NCBI GenBank assembly: GCA_015179125.1
Contig: WHVA01000152.1
Span: forward strand, 1 to 64,000
Length of the DNA: 64,000 nt
Reading direction: 5' to 3'
Origin: Gautieria morchelliformis
Taxonomy: Eukaryota; Basidiomycota; Agaricomycetes; Gomphales; Gomphaceae
The notes under the pieces were generated by a model. It ran no database searches and was not told the origin of the DNA. It was given only the letters and a program-made list of their open reading frames with translations. The translations under genes and the position numbers were made by a program. How positions within the stretch are numbered: the stretch's first letter is position 1; every line of letters starts with the position of its first letter. Of this stretch, positions 51,666 through 62,793 are shown in pieces.

Positions 51666-54022
51666 CTATGTAGCCAGGAAATCTGCGGTCTTCTGTAGGT
51701 ATCGTACATAGTAATCGCGACACAATTTTTTCAGAGCCGGGACAGATCTTTGAATCACTGTTGGGTCACTCGCCAAAACCAAATCTGCCTTAATGATGTT
51801 GTCCAGCTGATCCCGTGCCGCATTGGCAAGTGAGAACCAATGGGCAAGTAGGGGTAGTAGTGGCTGGAGCTCTTCAGAAAAATCCATGGGGTCTAACTTG
51901 TTGGTCAATATTCCAAGCTTTTTGTCAGCCACTCTTTGGATGTCATCACTCGATAAACTCCTAAGCCATTTCTCCTCTGTCGTTGACTTCTTGGTTTTTC
52001 GGTCCATTGCAGCCCACAACAAGACCCACCCAAAAGACTCAAGATCATCTACGGCCGTGTGCAACTTATAGATGGGTTTATCGAGTGACCAGGCATGAAT
52101 AATTCGGTAGGAAATAAAGGGTAAAACACCCTGAAGGATTGTCAATAGATATATGCTGGGAGTAGTAGAATATCGTTACCGAACGATACTTGGCAGGCCT
52201 ACAGGGTTGTTCCCACCTGATCGCCAAGTCACCGTCTATGATGTATCCCAAACAACTTTCCAGGGATGGTTTAAGAAAGTGGAAACTGGCAGCGGCAGGT
52301 AAGGATAGTGTACGGGGCCCAAGCTCGTTAGACCTACACTTGGTCGCTCAAAATTTCGTCGTTCTTCTCCCTCATCGCAGGTGTTCGTCCTTGAGGGGTA
52401 TCTCGTGCCAAAACATTCCAAATGGTTACCTCTCGATGCAGATATCCTTTTTCGAACAGTTGTAAATGACCTATAGTCCAAGCAATGAGCACATTGACCA
52501 CGAGCATCCATATAAACTTACCAATCATCGCATCATGTACCGCCTTCACGATGCTTTTCGGTTTGTTGGCAATGAGTCTGAGACTCACTCCTTGTGTAAG
52601 GAATATTGTGCGAATAAGTGCACGGGGATCTGGCTTCGGAGGTTCCTCAGAGCCCGAATACACGCCTTTAATGTCGTTGCACACATGAAAATCTTTTAAC
52701 CTGGTGAAAACATTTAAAATATCAGTGTAGGTGACTGCACCGAGGATGTCTGGAATGCCGTGCCCGCCCTGTGCCGCGGCGAACATGCTGGTTTCAACAT
52801 TTACACGCTTCCGGTATGGCCAAGACTCTTTCAAAATTAAGGAACCCATATCAAGAATTGGGACTGTTGTCGAGTTGGGGTTGTTTTCAATACCAGGCGA
52901 CTGTGTTGCTATATGCGCGTCACATTCAGCCGGCGTCGGCGGCAGAGGTGGTTTGGAGCCCACCGGGGCATATGACATTTTCGATCGCTTCGGGGACGCA
53001 TGTTTTGAGATCACTGGTCCCTGTCTGATGCCAGTAGTTTCCGTCACATCGCCGTCTTGAGACTCTGTACCTTCAAGACATTTCTGAACGTCTTGCGCCA
53101 TGTAGACATGTGTACCTCTTCCGCGAATACAGATCCGCTGACAAAGGGTGTCGCCCACCCTCCACCAACGTCCGGTGTTATTTAACGCCGGAATGTAGAT
53201 GTAAGAATATCCACCATAGACAAGATGGTGCTCATCTATCCCAGCGTCGTGTTGGGAGCGGCTCACCAGACCGAGGAGTCCACGGGCAACTTTTTTGAAT
53301 CCTTCGGGCTTTGTCAAAGGTAAGGCGGGCGTGGCAAACAGGCCACATCGGTTATAGAACGTGAAGCGAACCGTTTCCTCGGCGTGATTATATATGATAA
53401 CAACGCTGTACCAGCGTTTGCCTTGTTCCAGCATGGACCGACCGTAAGTAGCCGCTTGTTTCAACGCAACACTCCATACGGACTTGACCTCCACCCCAAC
53501 GTGAATCTCGTTCCATGAATACTGGCGCCCAGAATCGGACTTGCCGTGTACGGCGACTAAATCCGGTTTTTGAGGACGAAGACCGTTCGCCTTATCCATT
53601 GTTGCCTTGTCGTAAACTTTGAAATTCAGGTTTGAATGGAAATTGCTGTGACCTTGGGCAATAATTTTGTTGAAAATTTGCATGAGGCCGTTGTAATTTT
53701 TCTTCTCATTTCTTCTGTTCAGATTTGCTATGAGCGTTGAGCGTGGCCGTGCTGCGTGTCCACTGGCAGAAGAAATAAAGTATCCATCGACGAGTTCACT
53801 TATTGCGGTGTCAGTTGCGGCGTTTTCGAGTCGGTACACGCTGTCGAGGAGCGAGGGGCTTTCGAATACCGCATCACGCAATTCTTCGACGAGAATATTC
53901 ATCAGATCTCGCTGCGATCTCGGAAAAAGTTGTGAGGGTTGGGCGGAAGTCCTTAACGCCGTTTCGGCTGAGGCATCGAGCGTGACTGCTGATGAGGTAG
54001 CTACTGGCTGTGGGTTATCCAT
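51666..54022 (-). CDS. FunK1-type protein kinase, copy 2 (catalytic Asp lost; probable pseudokinase)
   Basis: Minus strand. The start MDNPQPVATSSAV (54022) is preferred; an in-frame ATG at 54112 would add 30 codons. The first exon is open for over 1.6 kb. VGVEVKSVWSVALKQAATYG and YNHAEETVRFTFYNRCGLF match copy 1. The catalytic loop reads GYLHREVTIWNVLARD: the catalytic Asp of HRD is Glu, and the Gly of the following GN is Trp, whereas copy 1 has HRDISIGN. The later segment YIIDGDLAIRWEQ is kept. After a GT-AG intron with branch-like sequence comes VLPFISYRIIHAW and LHTAVDDLESFGWVLLWAAM, ending KTADFLAT. The intron before the catalytic loop (51 nt, from GTAAG) is in frame and open, so it can be read through. 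Long clean ORFs suggest the protein is made, but as an inactive kinase. Confidence 0.82.
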
Positions 54023-54127
54023 GTAAGTAGTGCAAGACGCGTCGCCTTCTCGATCACGTGACACGCGTCTTGAAGTCACGGCACGGCGCCTGCTCGAGCC
54101 TTGAGCCCCCAAACCCGTTTGGAAAAC

Positions 54128-56950
54128 CTACTCTCCTCCTCGTAACACAAGGACATGTAGTCCAGATCGTCCATCGACCATCACTTTCAATGCAATTTCA
54201 GCTTGTTTCGGCTTCCTTGCGTCACGCTTCATAGGCACACGTATCGAACCGTCCAACGGCAGGAGAAATAACCAACGGACCTGGCGGTCTGCTTGTGTGT
54301 CGTAAAGCCGCTGTCGGGCTGGGATACGGGGGTTTGGATCACATCTTCTCAGTGCGCCATTATAGCCTGTACTGACTCCTTCGCGCGCAGTGTCGACCAT
54401 CATCATTGCAACTTGCTCTACCCTTATTCTTCCGACTTCTGCTTCCAACCCCAAGTTCCCTGATCATTTCGGAGTCCTCATGCCTTCCATCCATCCATCC
54501 ATTGCTTCTTTTGGCTCTTGGGAGAGTTATGGCCCTGAGCAAGCAATTCATCTCTGCGAAGTACGGATCACTTCTTACAATTCTATCATGGGTTTGTCGG
54601 CATTGCTATCTTATCTGGAGCATTGCGTTCTCATTGCTATGAAAATTAAGCGCAGCGACGAAGCCACTGCCACCTCTATTCTCACATCATCGTCGCATCT
54701 CAGCGATATACTTATTCTCCCTCACCTCACAGTAGAAGAACCATCAACTCCTGAGTGATCCGTCGTTGACAATATCTCTTCAAAAAATTCGCGTAGATTC
54801 AAGACCTTGATGCTTATCGTTTTGAGCTATCTGGACTTTGATGACTGTGCGAATCGTGTCCCTACTGGTATGTTCTTGAATCTAGTATTTCGACAGATCT
54901 TTCTCCAAAGTCAGATATCGTGTGCTTCGCGATACAACGGGGTAAAGGCTCGCCTACGGAATTGAGCAAACCAGTGACCTGGGTAAGCTAAAGCTCTAAT
55001 CTATAAATCACCAACATGAAGTTACCTGAACAGTCACCTTACAAAGTATTCAACGCGTGGCAGCCCTCAAATATATGACGAGGCCTGGGATCCAAGCAGT
55101 AGCTAGGCCCGACGACGCTGGCACAAATCGTATGTTCGCATAGTGACATGTGGCTTATGACACGCGTTATCCATCCAGGCCCGATTTCCGCTGCGATCTC
55201 TCCGTTCGAGTCATTTATTTACACATGGCCTGCTCCATGGTCTAGTGCACTGAGGCTTAGTAGTGTACACGCACTTCCTAGCCAAAAGAACTTCGCAGGT
55301 AGGTTTCAGTTATTGGAGGGCGTATACATACGTTTTATCATGCTTACTCCCGTTTCTACCGTCACTTTATCAAGTTACCGCTTTGTCTGAATCCCTACTG
55401 TTGTCAATTCTTTCCAACCGTCCTCCAACTGACGTTGTACACGTTCTAGCCAATCCCACCTTCCAGCTTTCCTCGGTATACGCTGTAATTGAGAACACTT
55501 TTGATGCCTTGGACTCCTGCCATTTGTCCGCGCAGGCCTGGTGCTGGCAGGTTGCAGGAATAATGATGGACATTTATCGGTATGCCTTCACCATTATCTG
55601 TTCTTAATTGATGTTGAGAATGTGTGTCATTGGTAGAACTAGATCGGAACGACTTTGCAATGAGACCCCCACAGACGCGAAAGAACATATTTCCATGGAT
55701 GGACGTTGCTATATCGCGCTCGATATTTGTAACCATGAGAGCTCTGAAAAGTGCATTTGACGCTTGTAAAGAGGGTCATGGTTATGGTTTGGGTGCTTTT
55801 TCCCTGACGCGTTTTCTCACCAACATGCCGGGCCTACGAAAAATCTAGCGTCGGATGTCGACCGCAAGGTCAAACTATACCAGGAAACGTTCAACAAAGG
55901 TTGGCGTTACAGGAACATGCATACTGAAATCACTGTCCTACGTGTTCTGGATGTCGTAGGCGATCTCTGTGAGCTTCTGATTTGGGGCCTTTCCCGAGGC
56001 TAATACACCTTGCAACCAGCTGGGGCAGTTTAGTTTTAATGACATGCCCTACGCAGCGGGAGCTGGTTGCGATCCTAAAAAAGGCAGTCTGCCGGGTACT
56101 CGCGAGAACGTTGTTGGGGAGATCTGATTGGGTCAACCAGGATAGCGACGACACCCCCCGGATATTTTTCTTGAAAGATGTCGCGAGTGCCGGCAAATCT
56201 CGTACGTCTACATGTACATATGCGACTCGGGACTTGGCATACAATGTAACGAGCACTTACTTACACAGCATGTACTGTACTGTACTGTTTGAAGAACGTG
56301 CATGTCCTGTTGACGATATTATCTGGAGTTATGGGAACAAATATGTTATCAAATGAAGCGAATTTGTGTTCGTCATGACCCAGCTTGCTCGTAGTGTTGA
56401 GATGTACAGACGGAACTTCTCATCCAGATTTTCGCTGACCGAATCCTTCTCCTGATCACACAGGTTGAAAAGATTGGAAATCTCGTATGTCGTAGCGCGT
56501 GCTTGGACATCATCTACTGGCGCATTGCTTAGATTCAAGTTTCTATCCCGCCTACCGCGCCGCTCTTTCCAGCTTCACATACAACCGCAACGTCTGAATC
56601 AGAGCGTGCAGATGGTATATCTGCTGAACCCACTCAGTCACTCTCGTCACCGCCACCATCAATCCAATCGACTCCCTTGCTAGGCAGTGGGCCATCGGAA
56701 CATATCCAGACCCTTCACTCCCTGTACGCATCTCACGCGGCAACACTAGTCTGGTTGTCGGCTGAAGGACATGGAGGCGAGCGCAAGCCCGTGGTGGTGG
56801 GTATTGCCTTGAGAAAGGCAGACGTATGGGGTGAAGTCATGAAGCGAAGGAACGGAAAACTTTCCTAGGCGTGATGGACATGGTCGGAGAGCTGCTTACA
56901 CTGCAGTCGCGCCGATCCACCGTGCTATTAAAATATGGCATGACGATCAC
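54128..56950 (+). other. Possible remains of one or more multi-exon genes, not recognised
   Basis: Several plus-strand exon-like pieces can be seen. ATATSILTSSSHLSDILILP is near 54690; SPKSDIVCFAIQRGKGSPTE near 54920, between GTATG...GACAG and a GTAAGC donor; RPPTDVVHVLANPTFQLSSV near 55430; DRNDFAMRPPQTRKNIFPWM near 55640; LYQETFNKGWRYRNMHTEIT near 55880; and AATLVWLSAEGHGGERKPVV near 56740. They are ordered and protein-like, but frames change often and no family is recognised. They could be a decayed gene or a gene with many introns. Confidence 0.3.
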
Positions 56951-56965
56951 GTTTATATATCTAGT

Positions 56966-58097
56966 CTAGAGTTGACGGCGCCCCGTGTGTAATGTGCTAG
57001 ATAAAACCCACTCCCTGTCGGCTTCTGTCTGCTCAATAGTCTCTTGACGAATCTCATACTCTGATCCCAGGAGCTCAGCTAGTATCGTACAGCTTTCCAG
57101 AGAATGCAGCTTACGATTCATATCAAAACGAGGTCCAACTTCCAGCTGTTAGTTGCACCTGCTTATGCGAACTCAAGTCAACGAACACATGGTGCCTAGG
57201 TCGACCAGCTTCTATAGGTTTGATGAACTATATATAAGTAACGGGAGACAAACCGGAATGAGATGAAATCGTTTTATTTGCAAATGTCATAACCCGTTTG
57301 GCACCCTCCTTCTGACTGGGAATAAATATCGTAAGGCGTCCATTACTCGATTGCCTAACCGCGAAATATTAAATGTGGATATTGTTCTGAAAGGGTCGAC
57401 TCTCCATATACATGCTGCAATGTCGTGTCTCGGCGCCACATTTTGTAGAGTGACATATAACCATGAGGGAAATGGGAAACAATCAGGGCGTCGGGCGTGC
57501 CTCGATGCTCTGTAAAATAATCAGGTCGGACACATCGTTAGCACGACAAGCTGTGGCGAGTTCTTTGACAACATAGTGCCTCGGTTTATACGATGAGAAT
57601 TCGGGAATACAAGTCTCCTCTCCTGTACTTACATAAATTTTCAGTGGCACCATGAGCGTGTTTCCGGACACCACCCACTTTGGCAAATTGCAGCAGTCGA
57701 GAGCTCGGGTCCCGAGAGGTGGTAATGACAATTTTGGGATCGAGTGTGCCTGCTTGAGCGTACTCATCATCCAAATGGGTTGTAGGTTCTGCGTGTGCAA
57801 TACCCTCGACTCAGAACTCACGCAACGCTGAGAACATTGTCCAACTTACCTGCCTGCCCCTCGTCAAACGCCAAATCCTTTTCGAGGCTCTTCGCCTCCT
57901 TCCTCAACTCGGTAGGGAGATGTTTTCCCGATGCAAGAGCCTCCTTGAGTTTTTGTTTGCGCTCATAAGTCTGGCGCTCCTGGGCCTCCAAAGGTGTAGG
58001 CTTATGGTAGATATACTGTCTGCGCTCGCGTATCTGTCGACGAAGCTAGATATGGTGCTTAGAAGAGTTTAACTTCACGAGATGAAATACTGACCAT
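56966..58097 (-). pseudogene. IMP4: IMP4 (U3 snoRNP protein) gene, frameshifted
   Basis: IMP4 is a Brix-domain protein needed for 18S rRNA processing. Minus strand: the ATG at 58097 is followed at once by an intron (58094-58046), giving a 3-nt first exon. Then come LRRQIRERRQYIYHK, ASGKHLPTELRKEAKSLEKD, an intron (57849-57789), VITTSRDPSSRLLQFAK, an intron, and RRLVFPNSHRINRG. A one-base loss occurs before HYVVKELATACRANDVSDLI, another before EHRGTPDALIVSHFPHG, and further shifts occur around SEQYPHLIF, ALRYLFP and RVMTFANK. The last part is clean again: VGPRFDMN, an intron (about 57123-57073), then QYEIRQETIEQTEADREWVL. With at least four frame breaks this copy cannot encode IMP4, although splice sites remain. 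A working copy must exist elsewhere if the assembly is right. Confidence 0.85.
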
Positions 58098-59580
58098 CGT
58101 AGAGAGATTTTGAACAGAAAAGCTCGAGGTCATGCATCATGTGCTCACGCATGCAGCAAGCTACAGTATGCAGACAATTGATATTTTCAATGTCACCGAC
58201 ATTCCTATACAGAGGACCACATAACTATGAGGGGCGCGCCTGGGTAGGAGTCTGCTAGGACCCGTTGTTCCTGCAGTGGGTTCGAGGTTGACTTCTTGCT
58301 CTATTCTCAACGCCGGGAAGTCACGGTCCATTGAACAGGATTTGTATGCAGGGTGTGAAACCAGAGGCGACGAACATCAAGCCTCGTATACAAAAATTAA
58401 CGTGGCTCACAACCAAATCTGGCTCCGCCTGCAGTTCTACATTATAGTATAGACAACCTGTACCTACTAGCGCGCGCGTAGCTAGCGTCGAGACGGGGCA
58501 GCAAATCATAGCATAACCATATCATTAGGTTTCATACACCTTGGATCAGTCAATTTCTGCAAGGCAACTTTACCGGATCAACTCCAACGAAAACTTATTC
58601 TGTCGAGACTATTTCCACGTCGATGAGTCTACGTTCATTGATGTGTTTCTTAAGCGCCCAGGCGTCAGCGTCACATCGGAGTTGGTTGAACTTACATAAG
58701 GAACGCATGACAAGTTCAAACCTGGCTAGCTGACGACTTTTCGCTCCTCCATAAGTATCCAGGAGTAGTGTAGCGGATTGTCTCTCCGTGGTTCTATCTG
58801 AACGACCTCCTCAAGGTATATCACCTCCTGGACACGAACCGACCGGCGATGCTGGCGGGTCTGGGCCGCTCCCCGGAAACAGTCGTCGAACCTGATCTCT
58901 GTCGGCGCCTGGTGGCCCGAAACATACGCATGCCTGGTAGGAGGAGCTAAGAGGGCAAATACTCGTCGTTTCCGTAACACATGTGCCGCTGCTCTTTCCA
59001 TTATGCTTCCACCTTCCCTGGCCAAAGCCCCTTCCACTAAGCTCATGCCGCTTGTTCCAGGCATAACTCGCAATTCCGCCCTGTCGCTTTCCATTCTCAA
59101 TCTTCCTCCGCGGTCTTCGGCTCCATCCTGTCCGCTGTCTGCTCCTTCAGATCCCTGCGCAAAGCTCTGGGGTTCCTCACACGTCAACCAACACTGCCTG
59201 ATCCCACTGGACTAGCAAACTTGCTCCACACAAAATCATGTCCTGTTAACTTTTGCACGTTGCCTCCATTGCACACCTTGCATTCTGCTGCCGGCGACAA
59301 ACTACTAATGGACATTGTCAAGATGCCTTCGGCCATAATATCCCTCCCGGCAACGGGGTTGGTAAGCAATCACTAGACGACTCCTTCTCCCCGTCTGAGG
59401 TCTCTCTCGACGCCGCCACCTTCCTGCAAGCATGCCAAACTTGGCTATCTGTTGTTGACAACCTCACGGATGCCTCTCTTACGAAAGGCTAGCACTCCCG
59501 TCATGCGCTTGATCCAAATGATTCCACATACTTCGTGATCTTCGAACGGTTCGAACGGGCGCAGAATTCTATTTCACATT
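58098..59580. other. No gene assigned
   Basis: A minus frame at 58726-59187 (153 codons, rich in Arg, Glu and Gly) and plus frames covering the same bases (for example SPVNFCTLPPLHTLHSAAGD near 59240) are open but not recognised. The opposed ORFs share the same GC-rich stretch, so at most one is real. Confidence 0.3.
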
Positions 59581-59590
59581 GTGCTCCCTT

Positions 59591-60335
59591 CTATCCTGAC
59601 ACTCGTCCATCTCGCTCCTCGTGACCCTTCGTCTCTCCTGACACTGTTTCTGCCTTTCACTCTCCACGGACGTTTGCCGGTCTCGCTCCTCTTCGTCTCT
59701 CCTGACACTGTTTCTGCTTTTCACTCTCATTCACTCTGTCTGCCTTTCACTCTCCACGGATGCTCGTCTGTCTCGCTCCTCGGGACCCTTCGTCTCTCCT
59801 GACACTGTTTCTACCTTTCACTCTCCACGGACACTCGTACTCGTCCGTCTCGCCGTCTCGCTCTCATGACTCTGCGTCTCTCCTGACACTATTCTCTCCT
59901 GACACTATTTTCTCCTGACACTATTCTCTTCTGACACTATTCTCTCCTGACGCTATTCTCCTGACACTATTCTCTCCTGATGCTATTCTCTCCTGACACT
60001 ATTTATCCTTTCACTCTCATTCACTCTGTTTCTGGCTTTCTCTCTCCACGGACACTCATCTCGCTCCTCGTGACTCTTCGTCTTATTTCTGCCTTACACT
60101 CATTCACTCTACGCGGACGCTCGCTTGTCCGTCTCGCTCCTCGTGACTGGTCTCTCCTGACACTTATTTCGGCCTTTCACGTGACTCTTCGTCTCTCCTG
60201 CTATTTCTGCCTTACACTCTCTACGGACGCTCGCTCGTCCGTCTCGCTCCTCGTGACTCGTCCTGACACTTATTCTGCCTTTCACGTGACTCTTCGTCTC
60301 TCCTGCCACTATTTCTGCCTTTCACTCTCCACGCT
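59591..60335. repeat. Pyrimidine-rich complex minisatellite
   Basis: The plus strand is strongly C/T-rich. A composite unit (CTCGCTCCTCGTGACTCTTCG, then TCTCCTGACACTGTTTCTGC, then CTTTCACTCTCCACGGACGC) recurs in whole or part many times. At 59877-60003 a 12-15-bp subunit of the form TCTCCTGACACTAT is repeated about nine times in a row. Confidence 0.85.
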
Positions 60336-60342
60336 ATGCTCC

Positions 60343-60508
60343 GCACTCGCGCCGGTAATTCCTTTGGGGAAAACCGCTAGTCTGAGCTATGTTTACATTG
60401 CGGTATGCTCCGTATGACAAAGAACGCACTCGCCCTGGTAATTCCTTTCGGAAAGACCGCAAGCCTGAGCTCTGTATACGTTGCGGTACCGTCGGCCAGT
60501 CTGCTTTC
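60343..60508. repeat. 83-bp tandem duplication
   Basis: The stretch starting GCACTCGCGCCGGTAATTCC at 60343 repeats at 60426 (GCACTCGCCCTGGTAATTCC), and both contain GTAATTCCTTT, AGACCGC/AAACCGC, CTGAGCT and TTGCGGTA. The units differ at about one base in eight by eye, so the duplication is old. Confidence 0.75.
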
Positions 60509-62220
60509 CGCTCGCAGCGCCTCCCACTCCTGCCGTCCTGAATGGCTCATTCTCTGCGAATGTTATAATGTCTCCCTCATTGACCAGTTGAGCTAGCACT
60601 TCTGCATAACCATGCCGGTGGCTCCCGGTCTGATTCCTCCTCTCACGCATGGTGAGCACTTGCGCGCTCTCTCCCGGTAACCTGCATTATGCTGCCTTTG
60701 CATGTCCTAAAAACTGCCTTCTCTCGCATCCCATACGAAGGTATCTCGCCTTATAATCCCCCTGCGTGGCAGTTTGCTCTCCGTTAGGGCGGGCCCTCTC
60801 CATTAAGGCGGGCCTTTCATCTCGTTACCCCATTCTTGTCCATGATATCGTATATGGCTCTCCCAACGCATTGCATCTTTAATGGGTATTTCCGCTCCGC
60901 TCCTCTCGGTGTTGTTAAAAGTCCTGGTTCCCTAACTCGTTCCCCGATGCTCCTACTTGCTACTTTTCTGCCACTTTTCTGCAGATTTCATGACTCCTGT
61001 CTGCTCTTCGCACCGCTTTTCTTCTGTCCTATATTCATATCCATACGACGGCGCTCTTCTTTTGCTCATATCCTCCTTATGCAGATCTCTTCCTGTCCTC
61101 CTGGCAATCATTCAAATCTTGGTTCTCTTAACTGATTCTCTGCACGGTCATTTGTTTAAAGCCCAGTCCTCAGTCTTCTCTCCGTTTTTCTCCATGTCCT
61201 ATATTCATATCCATGCTACTGCACTCTTCTTTTGCTCAGATCCTTCCTCTTTTCCTGCCCTCCTGGCACTCAAGTCGCACGCCTCAGTATTGCCAAATTA
61301 ATACCGAAAATTACCCATCCCACCTAAACACAAGCCATGTATTGCTGTCATGTGTGCCTGCCGTGTGGCATTCATGGCTCCATCGCCGATGCTCTCATTG
61401 ACACTCCCCAGTCTCTCACTCTAATTCCAGACATGACAATACCATTGCCTGTCCCTTTGAGTTGGACTGCATTTTCTCCATCACTTATACTCCCAGCGTC
61501 CCTTGCCATCCCGTCCTTACTAAAGACAGTGTCTTCACATTCACCTTCAATTCATCTTTGTTGGTTTCTTATGGATTCGTTCCCTGTGGACATGCCCTCC
61601 AGAAGATGAGCGTTTATGTACTCTCGTCAATGTGACAGCATTTCTATCTTTAGCTGATCACCATTATGCTGCATGGCTCCGTTTCTATTCTGGGCACTCT
61701 CCAACACGTTTGTTCTTTGTTTACAAAAAATTCCCTACCCTCTCTGCACTTTCATGTCCATATTTCCAAACAACCGGGCTCTCCATCATGTTCCTGCTTT
61801 CGTAAAAGAATATCTTCTGTGATGGTTTCAGCTCAGCATTGCGGTTGCGTGTCCCTTGCTTTCCCCCACATATATGCTGGGGTGTTGGTTTAATTGTCAG
61901 TGACAAACGGGCGGCTTGGATCAACTATACTAGATTTTATATGGTTGAACCTAACCCCTCACTCGCTGAGATTCCAAAGTCCCCATGTTCTTGAGCTGGC
62001 GGACGCACCGACATCGGTCCACTTTCCCCTTCAGCCCGACTCTCAGGGCCGTTTTCCGCTGCACTAGACGATGCAATGGGCCTTGCCTCCACTCGCTAAG
62101 ATGTGCTTGTGTGAGTTTCGTAACTTAGTAAGTGAATGTAGTTTGTTGTCTCAAGACTCAGAGCGACTCGGCCGGGGTAGGTTTGCTTTTGGGTACATAG
62201 CTATGGTTAAAAAAACTACT
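60509..62220. other. Pyrimidine-biased DNA with short duplications, no gene recognised
   Basis: Plus-strand frames (60836-61609) encode Ser/Leu/Phe-rich peptides reflecting the C/T bias. The phrase TGTCCTATATTCATATCCA occurs at 61025 and 61195 with similar sequence after it, a 170-bp duplication. No family resemblance. Confidence 0.35.
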
Positions 62221-62224
62221 GAAA

Positions 62225-62415
62225 ATAAGTACTAGTGCAAAAGGTAAGTATATACAGTATATACAAATGCATATGCTGTACATACTGTTTATACCATATA
62301 TATATACCGTATATACAATATAGCGATCCAGGATTCACTCTGCTGTCCATGCAATGATGCATCTTAAACAGGGGCTCATGTAGCCAAGGAATATATGGTA
62401 CATACGGTATATATC
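62225..62415. repeat. AT-rich block of overlapping palindromes
   Basis: Words such as TATATACAGTATATAC, CATATATATATACCGTATAT and GGTACATACGGTATATATCC recur in both orientations. This gives several alternative stem-loops on either strand. Confidence 0.6.
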
Positions 62416-62793
62416 CTCTCTCCGCTTTTCCTGATGTAAGAAGGGATTGAAAATGCCCCACCTGAGTTACAGCGAAGGTAAACTTCGGTATCTCGGGAAA
62501 AGCTGTAGCATATTGCAAACCAGCGAGAAACGGTCTTCAAGTTTGCTAGGCAGCCACGCTCATATCACAGTAGGCTCATGCGAAATCGGCTCCTTGCACA
62601 TATTTGCTGTGATACTGTGCTGGCTGGCTCAACCACATATGTAAGCATGCATAGCTGATTGAATAGATCGATCTATAGACTAGGCGCTAGATTAATCGAA
62701 CTATCCTGTTGGTCTCAAGAAGAAATTAGTCATTATACAAGCAGGATACATTAGGCTGCGAACGGTGTTATTAAACGTGAGACACATGTTCGG

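Noticed and set aside
58269-58290. GGTTCGAGG-type words as tRNA B boxes
   Set aside because: No acceptor stem, A box or cloverleaf could be formed around them; no tRNA gene was found in the window.
59601-61609. Ser/Leu/Phe-rich plus-strand ORFs as membrane proteins
   Set aside because: Their composition follows from the C/T-rich repeats and they have no conserved motif.
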